Below are positions 30,584 through 42,600 of a stretch of DNA of 64,000 bases, one piece after another. The notes under the pieces were generated by a model that worked only from the letters and a program-made list of their open reading frames with translations, was not told the origin of the DNA and searched no databases. Made by a program: the position numbers and the translations under genes. The stretch comes from Oxyruncus cristatus (taxonomy: Eukaryota > Chordata > Aves > Passeriformes > Cotingidae): the NCBI GenBank assembly GCA_013399855.1, contig VXAY01003150.1:2495427-2559426 (forward strand). The letters run 5' to 3'. Numbering within the stretch: the first letter of the stretch is position 1; the number at the start of each line of letters is the position of its first letter.

Positions 30584-30663
30584 ATCTGGGAGAAAATATG
30601 TTTCCTTCAGATGAAGATCGTGTATCAGCAATGGACATTTTCAGGAACCTCAGTGTTGTATCT
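30584..30663 (+). CDS. Candidate exon 1 (coding) of an unrecognised plus-strand gene
   Basis: Acceptor CGTACTTGCAG, donor TCT|GTAGGT, 80 bp. Only one frame is open. It contains ATG at 30,598 (A at -3), giving MFPSDEDRVSAMDIFRNLSV, and ends in phase 0. It was chosen because the phase joins openly to the next three candidate exons. I do not recognise the protein. The predicted product from this ATG would be about 164 residues. Confidence 0.35.
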
Positions 30664-30914
30664 GTAGGTTGTCTTTAGTTAATTATAAGCAAAGTCTAGT
30701 ACTTGCAAGACTTCAGATGCCCAAACTGATCTGCACGGGTGCTGGTTGTTGATGGTTTTCATTTCTGAATGTCCTGAGCAGTGTATTGGTGGCTCTTAAA
30801 CCGGCCTCATGTATAAAATTTGACTTCAGGACAAAATATGAATTATGGATGGGTAAAAAATCAACAGCAAGAGTTTACAAAAGACTGATTGTTTTCCCTA
30901 CCCAAGACTGGCAG

Positions 30915-31033
30915 GCTGAAGACACAGGAAGCTATTTCCCAAAAGCAGAGCATTTCCGTGGCCATCCCTCCAGCCGTCGCAGCCGTGATTCAGCTGTTGT
31001 CCTCTGGAGTAAAAACACCAAACAGAATAAGAG
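30915..31033 (+). CDS. Candidate exon 2 of an unrecognised plus-strand gene
   Basis: Acceptor TTCCCTACCCAAGACTGGCAG, donor AG|GTAAAA, 119 bp, entered in phase 0 and left in phase 2. The frame gives AEDTGSYFPKAEHFRGHP, then an Arg/Ser-rich and Lys-rich end. Several CpGs (GTCGCAGCCGTG) stand out from the AT-rich surroundings. A second frame is also open here, so the choice depends on the neighbours. Confidence 0.35.
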
Positions 31034-33072
31034 GTAAAATCTTTGTGGCAGGGACTGTCATGCAAACACACAGACTAAATGATGCCAGACAGGAAAGGAT
31101 GTCTGGAGAGAGGAAATTACATGAATAGCAACTTGGGGAGAATTTCTCGGTGTCCCCAGGATGCAGCTTTTCTGATCCACTTCTGTGTCTTAAATGAAAT
31201 TTCAGCTGTTGGAGCAAATTCTGATCATATTATTTTGTCACCACAGGGTGTCTCTGCATCTCTTCCTACACCAAAGGCTTTGGTAGCCTTTAATGGCAGA
31301 CTGTGAGCTCAAGGGAACATAGGGCTAAAGGAAAATGTCCCCCAGTTTAGCTGTGAGTTTTCTTCAGGATCAGGATCTTGGATTGGAATGGTGATGCCTT
31401 CATTAGCGGGTAGGAAATTCTTATTTAGCAGCCACAGTCCAGTGATGTTCTTTAATTTGGTTTTGAGAACTCTCCTGTATCACATCAGAGAAAGCTGTGG
31501 CCATATGCTGTGGTGCATTGTTCCAACTTTAGCTTGTTCTGCACTCTTTTCACAAAGTTTGAGGTATTATTCCTGAACTGACACGTTTCTACTAATTTTT
31601 AATTTTTCTGACTGCCATTTCACCTTTATGCTCATGGGTGTATTTTCTGTTCCCCCTTCAATCAGGCTAAAGCTGGCATGAAGTCAGCATAAACACTGTA
31701 TCATGTGCTCTGGATAGTTTGTATAATAAAACATCTTCAGCTGGGTTTGGAGTCTCCCAGGGTTTTGGTTTTTTTTGAGACTTGTGAGCTTTGATCTGGC
31801 ATCAATACTTGTTCCACCCTCCACGTAATGACATGAAGTGATAGCACAGAAGGGGCAGAAAAGTCTAGATAGCAGGTCCTTCTGTCCCAGAAGCTCTGGC
31901 CTCACAGCCTTGCATGACTTTTCACTTCCTCAGTATGTGAGTGTGGTTTGGGTTGGAAGACTGGTAGTGGGTGGTACCTGTACTCGGGGTATGCCTGTAT
32001 GTGGTTGTTGGTGTGGCTGTATCAGATAAATGTATCTTTGTCTAAGATGTTTGAAAAGTAAACCATCCTCATGAGGAAAGATTATGGAGGAATTCCAGAT
32101 GAGAACTGCTGAGCTAAATAATCTGTGGATGGATAAAGCTTAAAGCCAGTCAGGAATCTTCTGACTTTCATCAAGGCATATCAATTGGTTGAAACTCCAT
32201 CTTTACATAGGAAAAAATCCAGGTTTGATTTTTTTTTTTTTCTTCCATCGGGACAAGTTTCTCAGAATCAGGCTGTAATGACTGCAGTATGTGAGCATGC
32301 CCTTAGTGATGTGGTCAAATGTAGAAAACTAAGGCTCAAAGTGACATTTATTCATTCATGCAAATAATTACCTTCAGGAGAAAAGACAGACTCACCCTCC
32401 AGTGGCAGCAGGTATGATGAGTCTAATGCTGTGAGGAAGTTCTCAGGCAGCAGAGGGAGAGGGGAGAGAGGTTCCTGTGACTAAATCACTGAGGAGTTCC
32501 ACCATTCCCCCAAAGGTTTGGATCCCCTTCAGAGCTGACAGCCAAGGGTTTGCATCTGAGTCAGGCTGTGATAGCATCTGAGCCTGGATTTAGGCAATAA
32601 CTGAGTGTTCTAAGGTCTGGGCTGTGTACCACCACTGTGGGTGTTGTCACATTCCCTGATTACTTTCTCCATGAAAATACTCAACTGACTGATACCAAGT
32701 TTAGACACTGGGACTGATGTGTTCCTCACCCCTAGTATCTGTGCCTTTGCCTGTTACTTTGAGGAACAATTTGCCTTTTCTTTGACTCCCACATCAGAAA
32801 ACACAGATTTTATCTGATGACACTGTTGTACTTTATCTCCAAAAGGCATCTCGAGATCTGAGGTCTTACTCACAAAAGCTCCTCTGTGTTCTGGATAAGC
32901 CCTTGCCTTATCCAGGTACCTGGTTTTAACAGCTTGTGCTAGCTGTCACTGACATTGATGGAGAGGCAGGTAATGTATCTTTTTACAAGCAAAATGGAAC
33001 AAGTCGTCACTGGGGACAGCAATGTTGAGTGCCACTTCTCGAAAAACTTTCTTCTTCCTTGCCTCTGTTTAG

Positions 33073-33173
33073 AGTGTATGATGGCCTTGGTTCGAATGTA
33101 AAGGAGCATGTTCTGCTTCAGAAGAAGTTTTGTGCTGTACAAGAGTGTGGGACATGCAAGGGAAGTGCTGATG
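33073..33173 (+). CDS. Candidate exon 3 of an unrecognised plus-strand gene
   Basis: A strong acceptor (CTTCTTCCTTGCCTCTGTTTAG) opens this 101-bp exon, and GTAATG closes it. Its first base completes an arginine codon from the previous candidate exon. The single open frame gives VYDGLGSNVKEHVLLQKKF, then CAVQECGTCKGSAD. The CxxxxCxxC pattern could bind metal, but this is speculative. Confidence 0.38.
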
Positions 33174-33440
33174 GTAATGAAGGAGATTCAAGGGTGAGAC
33201 TGGATGCCTGGGCATAGGTTGAGTGTGAGGTGAAGGGAAACCCAGGAGCACAGAGACTTGGCAGCTGCTGTACTTCATCTGAGACACAACCATTTCACAA
33301 TCAGTGGCCGATCCATAGCTTATCCGTCTCTGGGTTTGCTCTGTGTTGTGGGCAGGCATTATAATCCTGACATCTTGCCTTTTTTCATTCACAAGTACTC
33401 ACCCATGACAGCATGGATTGAACAGCAATACCTCTCGTGA

Positions 33441-33490
33441 TTCTCTTCCTTTTTTTTTTTTTTTCCTCTCTCTCTTTTTTCTTCTCTTTC
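33441..33490 (+). repeat. Polypyrimidine tract (T-run plus CT repeat)
   Basis: Fifteen consecutive T (33,450-33,464), then TCTC repeats and more T. It is either an acceptor tract for the candidate exon at 33,494 or simple sequence at the edge of the CpG island. Confidence 0.85.
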
Positions 33491-33493
33491 TAG

Positions 33494-33702
33494 AAAAGAG
33501 AGGGATACAGAAGGTGGTTGCAGAAGCACACAAACGGTTTCACCTAAATCCCCCGAAGCCTCCTGGCTGGACCGAGCCCCGCTCCGGTGACCACACCCAG
33601 CCAGACGCTGCCTGCTCCGCTCAGGGAGGAGGCGGGATGTGGGCAGGAGCCGGAGCCTCCGTTCGCCTTCGTCACTCCAGGACTTTCTCCTGGCTGGCGT
33701 GA
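33494..33702 (+). CDS. Candidate last exon of an unrecognised plus-strand gene
   Basis: It is preceded by an exceptional pyrimidine tract (33,441-33,490) and TCTTTCTAG. Joined in phase to the previous candidate exon, it reads EKRGIQKVVAEAHKRFHL, then NPPKPPGW, and runs into the CpG island, stopping at TGA 33,700-33,702. A consensus donor (GTGAGG) at 33,699 offers another exit. No poly(A) signal follows closely, which counts against this being the true 3' end. Confidence 0.33.
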
Positions 33703-34190
33703 GGGTGGGGAGGGGGTACCTCCGTGCCTTGCCTCTACTTCCTCCCCTGTGATGAGGCGCAGGCATGCTCAGTAGCCGGTGCCTACCCCTCCTATCTCAG
33801 CAACAGTGCCTACAACAGTAGGAGAGCGTTGGCAGCAGGCGCGGAGCCGGAAAGCCATCTTTGCTGGAGAGGGAGGCAGCAGACCCCGCTCGGCCCCTCG
33901 CCATGTGAGTACCGGGGGCCGCGCCCGCCCCGCCGGGGACCGGCCCCTGCGCCGGGGCTCGGAGGGACAGGGAGCTGCCCTGTTGCTTCCGCAGGGCGTC
34001 GGTCCGTGTCGGGGTGTGCGGCGGGGTGCGGTGAGGGGATGGGCACAGGGATGGAACGTGTGGGGCTGCCGGAGCCCCGCGGCCGGCGCCGCGGAGCTGC
34101 GGGCGCTGGGAAGGGCTCGCAGGGCGGGGGCTCGGCGGCAGCACCAGCCAGGTCTGACGTGCTGCCGGTAACCTGCGAGCACTGAGGGCT
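33540..34190. promoter_or_regulatory. CpG island, probable bidirectional promoter
   Basis: This is the only CpG-dense stretch in the window, with frequent CG and GGGCGG at 34,122. It holds GAGCCGGAAAGCCATCTTTG (33,853-33,872), which combines an ETS core and a YY1-like core often found at start sites. A plus-strand donor CCAT|GTGAGTACC (exon end 33,904) and a minus-strand donor CATGG|GTGAGTAC (exon end about 33,405) lie on either side, so transcription may leave in both directions. Human CEP70 and FAIM lie head to head next to PIK3CB and could share such a promoter, but none of their exons was recognised here. Confidence 0.75.
33810..33904 (+). other. Probable first exon on the plus strand, ending at a strong donor
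   Basis: A GC-rich segment ending CTCGCCAT|GTGAGT. If this is exon 1, its last two bases AT in a Kozak-like GCCAT context could form an initiation codon with a G at the start of exon 2. The start coordinate is a guess from the ETS/YY1-like element. No second exon has been identified to the right. Confidence 0.35.
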
Positions 34191-35800
34191 CGACTGCTGC
34201 TTATCCAGCTGCCAGGCAGCAGCGGAGACGTTTATTGACACGCTTCTAGCTCGGATTAATACTGAAAAGGAAACGCTGGGCCAAGATCCTCAACAGGTTC
34301 AAGTCAGCATTGTTCAATAGCGTGAGTCACTCAGCGGTGCTGCTCCACAGCAAATGAGTCCTGTTTGGTTTCACGGTTTAATGAAATGTTCTCTCTCAAA
34401 TGCTGGCTGTCTGATAAGTTCAGCCTCACCATTTCCAGTACCAATGGCTTCCTGTCAGCAGTGTTGATAGTAATCTGTTCCTTCTTGTTTGTATCTCTCC
34501 GAATAGCTCTTCCAAGTCTTTACATTTAGCATTAATGAAAGCATTAACGTTCTGTGGTAGGCAGTGATGAAACCCCTAAAGTCAATTCTGAAACCAGAAG
34601 TGTGCTGAGGTAAGTAGGAATTGATCAGATCCCTCTTCATTCACAAAAGGATTCAGGCAGCTAAATGCATCATTTTACTATTGTCTCAATTCATTCCCAG
34701 TGACTCTTAAGGGACAGCCAGAGAAGATGTCTAAAACAGTCATTTGTGCTGGTATTGGGTGATCTTTGAAGAACTGGAGCTTGGTTGATGCAAAGAAGAT
34801 GAGGAGTGCAGTCTTGGCAGTCTATGATTAAATTACTTTTAAAATATTTCCAATGACCGACTGTTTTTCATGAGGCATTTTCAAAATAAAGTCTACAATC
34901 ACATATTCTGAACTGTTGGCTTTTTTCTTTAATGCTATTTCCTGTATAATATCTCAGGCAATAAGCTTTTGTCCATGATGTCCAAAATATTTCCAAAGCA
35001 AGGAACTCCTTGGAAGTAGAAAAATTGCTATCTAATAGAAGACTCCTTATATAAACACTGAAGTCTGTCTAGTAAACCCAGTTCATTGTAAGCTCTTGTT
35101 GCCCAGCTGTGTTCATACTGAGCCAGGTGATGACTTCAAATACTTCTATTTGTATGTGAGCTGTTATTCAATGATTAATGTAAGAGTTGCTGTTGCTGTA
35201 TATTAATGTAATATTGCTGATGCACTTCTATACAGTTTAAGCTGTTCTGACATTAAGCAATAATTGAGGTAATGTTTAGTGTAATGTGTGCATGTTTCAG
35301 TCTTGGTGTAAACAGGTATTCGTGATAGCATTTGTAAATGAAGCAGAAAGGATGATGCTAATATAACTCAGTCATATTTCTTCTGTAGGGGATTTGCATC
35401 AGACTTCTGACAAAAGTTAGAGGAAAAAGGGCAAGCAGTTTTTGTCTAATTTGGCAATATGGACTTTCAGTTTGATAATCGAAAGAAAGCCGAGACAAAT
35501 AAGCAGCTTGTCATTGGCAGCGTCAATCAGCTTCTGTTTCATTGCCTTATACTGTAATGAAAACTTTTCTTTGAACATCTATCTGCATGGATATCATGTC
35601 CCAGTAGCTCTGAGCTCCTGATGAACAACAGCGATAAGTGTGTATTAGCTACTGACTTGTAGCAGCAGCAACAGTTGTAGTTTACTGACTGTAAAAGCTG
35701 GTTGCTAGCGAGCACCAAACACTCTGCAGAGGTTACTCTGCTGTTACACCTGTAGGAGTATCAGGCTCCTCACGTGCCTGCACAGACGTGCACGTGAGAC
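34191..35800. other. Non-coding DNA right of the CpG island
   Basis: AT-rich DNA with no repeat family recognised. It ends with two perfect E-boxes, listed separately. Confidence 0.5.
35769..35798. promoter_or_regulatory. Two CACGTG E-boxes in an inverted repeat
   Basis: CACGTG at 35,771-35,776 and 35,791-35,796, 20 bp apart. They lie inside the inverted arms CTCACGTGC and GCACGTGAG. Such sites bind bHLH-type factors (USF, MYC/MAX, CLOCK/BMAL, TFE). Function is inferred only. Confidence 0.4.
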
Positions 35801-35819
35801 TCAGTGCTGTGTCTTCAAC

Positions 35820-36290
35820 TGGTGTGAACTGCTGTTCACAAAGATCTCCTTCACTGGGTCAAACACCAGCTCCATGTATCCTGTGTCCTGTCACTTAAAG
35901 CAGCTTGCAGGGAGTGTTCAGGGAAGAGTACATGGCTATGCAGTGGTATTCCCAGAATACTTTCCCAGATTCCAACAATTTAAGGTTTAGGCAGTGTCTG
36001 GACCTGAGGAGAGTTCCTTGCATTTCGTGACTCCCGATGGGTTTTGTTCTTTCAGTAAGGTGTTCAGTTGCTTGATTTGCAGTGTCCTGGGGCAAGGAGC
36101 TCCACAGCTGGATCATACAGGATGTGAAAGCTGCTTCCTGTTGGTTTTGATCTGGCAGGTAACAGGTTCCTTCTGATCTTACCCTTGTGTTGGAAATCAG
36201 AGAAAAGTGTTCCTTATTCAGCATGTTTTCTGTGATTCATGGTTGTGTATCACTCCAGCAGACCTGCCTGAGTACATCAGGTGGGAATCT
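35820..36290 (-). mobile_element. Ancient CR1/L3-like LINE remnant
   Basis: On the minus strand, the segment near 35,835-35,880 resembles the 3' end of old amniote CR1/L3 elements (a GTTTGACCCAGTGAAGGAG block). Further 5', a decayed frame has IQLWSSLPQD, like the C-terminal IELWNSLP motif of such reverse transcriptases. It is highly diverged, and the boundaries are approximate. Confidence 0.4.
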
Positions 36291-39200
36291 GTCCCTGTGG
36301 CCTCTATCACAATGAGTACAATTCAGGGCAGGTGAGATACGTTCAGGTTACAGACAACTTTCACCTGTGTGCAGGCACAGAGAGGAAACTGTGACATCCA
36401 AAGGTTGAATGACAGGAGAAGGATATAAAAGGCATTTAAAGCAAGAACAGAGAAGGGTTGCACTTTGCCAGTGCAGCTACGAAAATTGTTCCAGGTATAA
36501 GGAAGAGCCCACAAACGTATTTGGAGGAGATGTGAAGAGCAGTGAAGGAGATGAGAACAAAATGGTGCTCAAAGTTGAGGTGCTTATAGGATTTGTTCCT
36601 CCCTGGAAAACAGAGCAACAGCAGCAGGTGAAGTATATGGTTTTGTTTCTTTTACAATGGTCACAACTCAATAGGTAATTATATATAATAGTAGCTCACG
36701 GCATCATGTCATCTGTTGTTTACAGACAGGTCAGTGACCAGACAGCAGGGTGCCTTTGATTACATTAATCCAATACAAATGTGCTCTATTGCAGGGTACA
36801 ACTTTTGTGAGACAAGCAGCAAAGCAAAGCACCTGGCTCTCCCTGGGGCAAAATGGTATCTCATTCCTCGGGTAGCAGTTAGAGCTTCCTGAAAAAAAAA
36901 AAATCCTTCTGCCTGTTTTAGAGCAGCAAGGGGTACATCCTGGAGGGGATGGATGGGATTTAAATGGTTCCAGCAATAGTAATGAGTCTGTTCTTATTGA
37001 ATGTCTATTCAGTTTCTCAGAGAAGAATGTCATGGCTATGGTCTCCTGCTGTTAGTAGAGCAGTACTTAGCCCTGCTTTTGTGGGCATAATTTCACAAAA
37101 CTTGACAAAATCTCCCTACCCTTCTCTTCTGCTGATCAGCAGAGACAAACCAATTCAATGCAGTACTCTACACAGTCCTGATCCACTGCTCTTAGGGAGT
37201 TTAGTGGCTTACAAAAATGCATGCAGCCAGTGCATGTCGTAGGAAAGTCTAACAAGCATGAAATGGAGGGATAAATTTTCTAAGTGGTGCAGCTGTTCCA
37301 TGCTGTAAGTGCCTCTGTTCCCTTAGAAATACATTTCCCAAGAGCTCTGTAAATCCATGGTGGCAGGAAGATTTGAGTCCACTGGAGCTCTGGGGGTTTT
37401 ACACGTGCCGGGCACCTGCCTCAGACCCAGCCAAGCGAAGTTCGGTATTGACATGTGCTGACATTCTGCCTCCTCCCTACAGGCAGCCAGAGGGACCCAG
37501 GGTTTGAGAGTCTTTTCGTATTGGTTCACACAACCATAGCTATGAAGGAGTTGTTCCTCTCATTTTAGGGAGATTTAAGTAATGGAGCTTGTAGTGAAAA
37601 TAATCAGGCTGTACTCAGTGGAGCAGGGCTGTATACCTGAGAAGACGTTGTTGAGAAGCGGAAAGCACCCAATTTTCAGCCTGGTTCTGTTTGGACTCTT
37701 GTTTGCTGGTTTGAAGGCTCACAGCTCTTGAGGTAAGAGCCCTGAAGTAAGGGCATTGGGAATAGGAGCTGCTTTTAATCTGCTGCTTTGAGACATCACC
37801 AGAGGGGTGTTTGTGTTTTGTTCATTGTTTGCTTCCCTCGACTTGCTCTCTTGTGGCATCATGCACACACAGATCCTCTTCATGTATTGCTTTAAAAGTA
37901 AATGCTTCAAGCTCCCATGAAGTGTTATTCCTGATACACTCAACTTGCCATTTGAAATAAGGGCAGCCCAAGTAGGTCGTGAATCTTTTGGATGCTTGGG
38001 TGGTGAATGTTTTGAAAGTGTAGAGATCAAACTGAATGGTGTCTTGAGGACCTCAGCGAAGAAAAAATTCTCCGAATGGAAGCAACTGAGAATTATATGT
38101 GACAAGTACACATATTCTCCAAAACATGCTAATGTGAGGTAGATGAAACCCAAATATATTTAGTTTGGTGGTCCCTGTCCTTGTGGCTTAGCTCTCGTTC
38201 ATTCTGCCATGCAGTGGCCATAACTTGTTCCTGTTGACTTACAGGCGTTTTACATAGATAGTTCCAGCCATGGAGGACACTTAAAGTGGCTGCACTAGAA
38301 GCTGAACTGGTCTGCCAAAGGAACCTTTCCTCTTTTGAGGTGCTATTTACATAATTAAATATTCATTCTTCCTGAAAAATTACGCCGTAGAACCATGTTT
38401 GTGTGCAGCGTGTACAGGATGTTCCTGGCGTGAGCAGGCAGGGATGGCTCTTCTGCCACCATTTGTAGGGTGCAGAACACATGGAAGATGCTCCTTGACA
38501 GCTTTAGCCAAACGTTTACAGTGCCCTGGAAGGGGCAGGACAGACTGTCCCAAATAAGTTCAGATGGACTGATCTGCCTCAGAATATTCCGTGTTCTCTG
38601 CTGTCATTATTCACAGCCATTACCTGCAATTAAAACTGGTCTGGGGGTTTTTTAATGATGCAGTTCTCTTTTTCCTGGGGTCTGTGCTTGAGCCCTTTAA
38701 ACTCTTTTGCATTATTCACTGAAGAACCATCAAATGATTGCAAGGCTTTTTTTTCTTTGACTGCTCAGTTACGACAACCTTATGTTTTTTTAGTGTGAAG
38801 AAGTAACTCGTTGAAATAGAGCTCTCAGTACATTTGCAAGTAAGTGTTTTGTCAGTTGCAATTCTGTTGTAGCTTCTGTACTGGGTGGAATAATTAGAAT
38901 GGAAGTTCCTGACCAAATGATCTGAATTATGTGATCCAGTTCCATGATCTTTTCTGATCACAAATTTAATGAGAAACATAAAAATATTTATATTTCAGAA
39001 TAAACGAGAGAAAAATTTCATTTATCTGGTGTTTTAACTTACACCAGAAGTGCTGGGTGGTGGGAACACACCAGAGGCTGTGATGTGTCCTGCTTCATCC
39101 AATGGTGTCTATGCTGGAGTCTAAGTAGGCAAGCAAATGTCCACAGAGTTTCCAAAACTCCTTGTGGGGTCTGGAAAAGAGCTGAAGAGAGGGAATACAC

Positions 39201-39539
39201 AGCGGTAAGTGTGGTACTGGACTGTTCTTAGTCAGTCAGGATCCAGATGGGAATTTATATATTATGAACTTTTAAAATTTTAATTGGAAATTGAAATTTG
39301 AAAAGCAAACAGTATTAAAAATGCAGACATTGTAGCAAAAAGGTTTTTCTTATTTCCTATTCCGGATGCAGGAAAATGTGTTATGTTACAAAATTATCGA
39401 AAGATTTCTTTGCATCGTAAGAAATATTGTTGCAAAATTTGGTTTGAAATAACTTCTTGAAGGACTGTAGCACAGTGTGTTCTCCTGTGTTCAGGAGAAA
39501 TATTTTGAAAACTGTTTTGGGAAATACTAAAAAATCTGA
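36291..39539. other. Non-coding DNA
   Basis: No supported gene or repeat family. A run of about 13 A lies at 36,891-36,903. Confidence 0.45.
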
Positions 39540-39648
39540 CTGGATGGTGTCCTAAGCAAATTTGTCTAATGGGCTCTGATTTGAACAGATGGTTGCACTA
39601 GATGATCTCCAGAGGTTGCTTCCAACCTCAGTGCTTCTTTGATTCTCT
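39540..39648 (+). mobile_element. CR1 LINE 3' end fragment
   Basis: It contains GCACTAGATGATCTCCAGAG and then TTGCTTCCAACCTCAGTGC, followed by a TTTGATTCT remnant of the octamer tail. This is the CR1 3' end in sense orientation. Part of the tail has decayed, so it is an older copy than the one at 24,958. Confidence 0.85.
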
Positions 39649-42600
39649 TTGAAAAGGTCAGTCCAAATTGAATATGTTCAAGCTAATTAAACTAACATTT
39701 GGCTGTTTCCCAAACATTTAAGATATTGACGTTTCATCCATGACAACTTGGTAGCACTTTGATTTTCAACCTGTTGGCAGTGGATGCCACAGAAATACCT
39801 CTAATAGAAGGAAAAAACATATGGTATTCAAGAAGGGAGGAAATGTGGGAGCTTAAAAAAATGCAGATCACTGGAATGCATTATTAAATTTGGCTTGAAT
39901 GCAAAAGTTCATGTTCCTCCCACAGAGAACAAAACCCAGGTTCCCTGCAAGTGAGCTTTCTCATCTTTCATCTTCAATGCCATCTGCTCTAGCTTGGTGT
40001 CAGCTCCCATCTCCTGACATCGTGTTTTGCAAAAGCTTGGTAGCTTGGGAAGAGCTGTTGTTCTGTTCCCCTGTAAATGCTGCCTCAGTGATCATTTTAA
40101 TAAAATTATTTGTGCTTATATCAAGTTAAGGTTAGCGAGGAGTGGTGTGCTGGCCAAGGCAGGAGTTGTGACCCACTGCTACAGGGCTGTGGCTGTTGCA
40201 GCTGAGTTTGTAGCTTCTGGAAATGGTGGGTTTAATCCTGGGTTTAGCCACCAAAATGGTGGCTGTTGGATCAGCACAAAGGACTGTGTTGTGTCAGGAC
40301 ATGGCTGCTGAGGTGGATCCTGGTCTGTGGAGCTGTGCAGGAACTCACTCTGCAGAGTAGGCTCCATATATCCATGCTGGTAACAGGTTCCTCTTGTTTC
40401 TGGGCTGTCAGAACAGGATGGATCCTTAGCCCAGCATCTTCCCTGCCTCTCCAGATCTCCTTCCTCGTACTGGATTTCATGTACCTCTGGAGGAAAGCTG
40501 AGGAGCGAGTTTTCCCAGTGAACCAGGCAAACTCCAGTTCCTGCTGCAATCAATCTCTGAACCTGCAAAATGAGCGATCCACCTCAAGTACTCAGCTCTA
40601 CTGAAATGTGTTGGCCACGTAAGAGCAAGTGAGGGAAAGGACTTGGGAACTGGCTCCCTAGGCTCCTCAGCATCTCCTCTGCACACAAAGACAGGCAGGG
40701 GAGCTGGCTCTGGGATGTGGGGAATGTTGTAATGCACTCTGCCTCTTTAGACACTGACGTCCTGGATCATGCAATGTGTCAGAGTTTTCGAAACATAAGG
40801 GTCCTGATAAAGCTTTCCTGGAAATTATGAAAATCAGTAATTATCCCTAAACCCACTTGTTATCTACTTCAAGAGGTAAATGGTTAGAAATTGCATTTGT
40901 TCCTTTGAATTCACGTACAAAAATAACTCCTCTTTATCATGCTAGTGAATCTGGCCCTACGCAGGGCCTTAATTACAGTGTGCTGCAGTAAGGCAAAGGG
41001 CACTGCTGCTTGAAAGAACAAACCTGATCTGCTCTTACCCACCAGCTGTTGGCACAGACTACTGCATGGCTTAGTGTTCTGTACATTATTATGGAGTTTA
41101 CAGGGGAATTCTAAGCCTGTACATTTCTTATTGCTCTCAGAGATCCTGAAGCACATTGAAAAAAAGAGATGGAACTCTCTCATCCCCTCTCCCTCCTTCT
41201 CTGTCCCTCAGTCTTTTAGGTTGATCTGTGGGAAATCTTCCTGAACTCCAGGTAGGTTTGCTGATAGGTCTGATAGAGAATGGTTCCCCCTTCTCTTTCC
41301 TTCATGTGTCTCCAGTAGTATCCATTTCCAGTGTGTGCACAGAGGGTATACCTGCACCCAGCACCTGTCACCCGTGGTGGCAGTTCAGGTGGGGAAACGG
41401 GAAGGGAAGCAAAGGAACGAAGAGCTTTAATCAATAGCAGCAAAAACATCACAAGTGCACTGAGTGACAGAACAGTCCTTCCAGAAGGCTCTGGGTATCG
41501 GGTTGTTTCCTACACTTCAAAAGCTGACTGAGGTTTGATGATGACTTACAGCCCACTGGCTTACCCAAGAATTTCAAGGCAGAATTTTCTGAGCTGGTGT
41601 CAGCACTGTGGTTAAAAGACTTTCTGCTGATTGGGATCTGGGGAGAGCTCAGCTTGAGAGTTGGTACTGCCAGGATGAATCAGCAGATATCTTCCTGGAA
41701 GCAATCAAGTCTGGATATCCCAAGTGTTTAGCAGAGATCCCACCAGCCTATAAAAGTCTGTGAAATGTTTGACTTCTTCTTTCCAGCAGGGAGCTGTACA
41801 GTCATTCCCTGACAGCTGAGATATTGTCTCCCACACATACATGAAGATCACACTGTGACATTTTTCAGCAATTTCGTTTACTAGATGATATAAATACAAA
41901 AATATTCCAAGTCACTTAACACCTTGATGCTTTTTTCTTTGCACTGAACATTTTAGGAAGACTGGGAGAAGGGAATGGAAAAGCAGAATATGCCCCATGT
42001 GTCTTGGCATGTTGACACTGACCACATTTTTCATGTCAGTCTCAATTGCTTCATCAACATGAAGCAACACAGTCTCATCTTTCATCTTCATAACTGATGT
42101 GTGGCTTCAGCAGCAATGTTAAAGCAAAGACCTTTCCACCAGCATGTTCACTGCCCTTGTAGTGACAATCAGTTCTATGCAGTTGACTCTAGGGGAGAAT
42201 GAGCAGATTTGATTAAGTTCTGTGCAGAGACTGAGATGTTTTAGCAGTAGAATGATTTCCTAACAGAAATCACAGCTGACAGGTGCTTTTCTTGTTTAAC
42301 CCCCACCTGGCAAAGACAGAGTTATGAACTGTGCAAGTCGGTATTTTTCTTGTTGCTGACTCCCAGATAGCTGTTTGCTGAAGAGCTCCCGCACCACCAC
42401 AGTTTTAGAAATAAAGACTGTGTTCAGTCCTGAGCCACCCCTCCCAGCCCCTCCTGTTTCATGAGCAGTCTGGATGGTGAAACTTGCCATGCAGAAAGAA
42501 GGCACTCTGACTAAAACATAACAATTACAGAGTCAAACACTATATATTTGGGCAGAGAAAAGTCAGATAGAGTGTGTGTGTCTGTGTGTAAGAATCAAGA

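Noticed and set aside
33724..34241. Several overlapping long open frames on both strands in the CpG island
   Set aside because: GC-rich DNA has few stop codons, and all frames are open together. The peptides are low-complexity Pro/Arg/Gly/Ala.
41220..41251. 32-bp segment with excellent splice sites (CTTTTAG and CAG|GTAGGT), reading VDLWEIFLNS
   Set aside because: Too short and isolated. Splice-like sites are common by chance.
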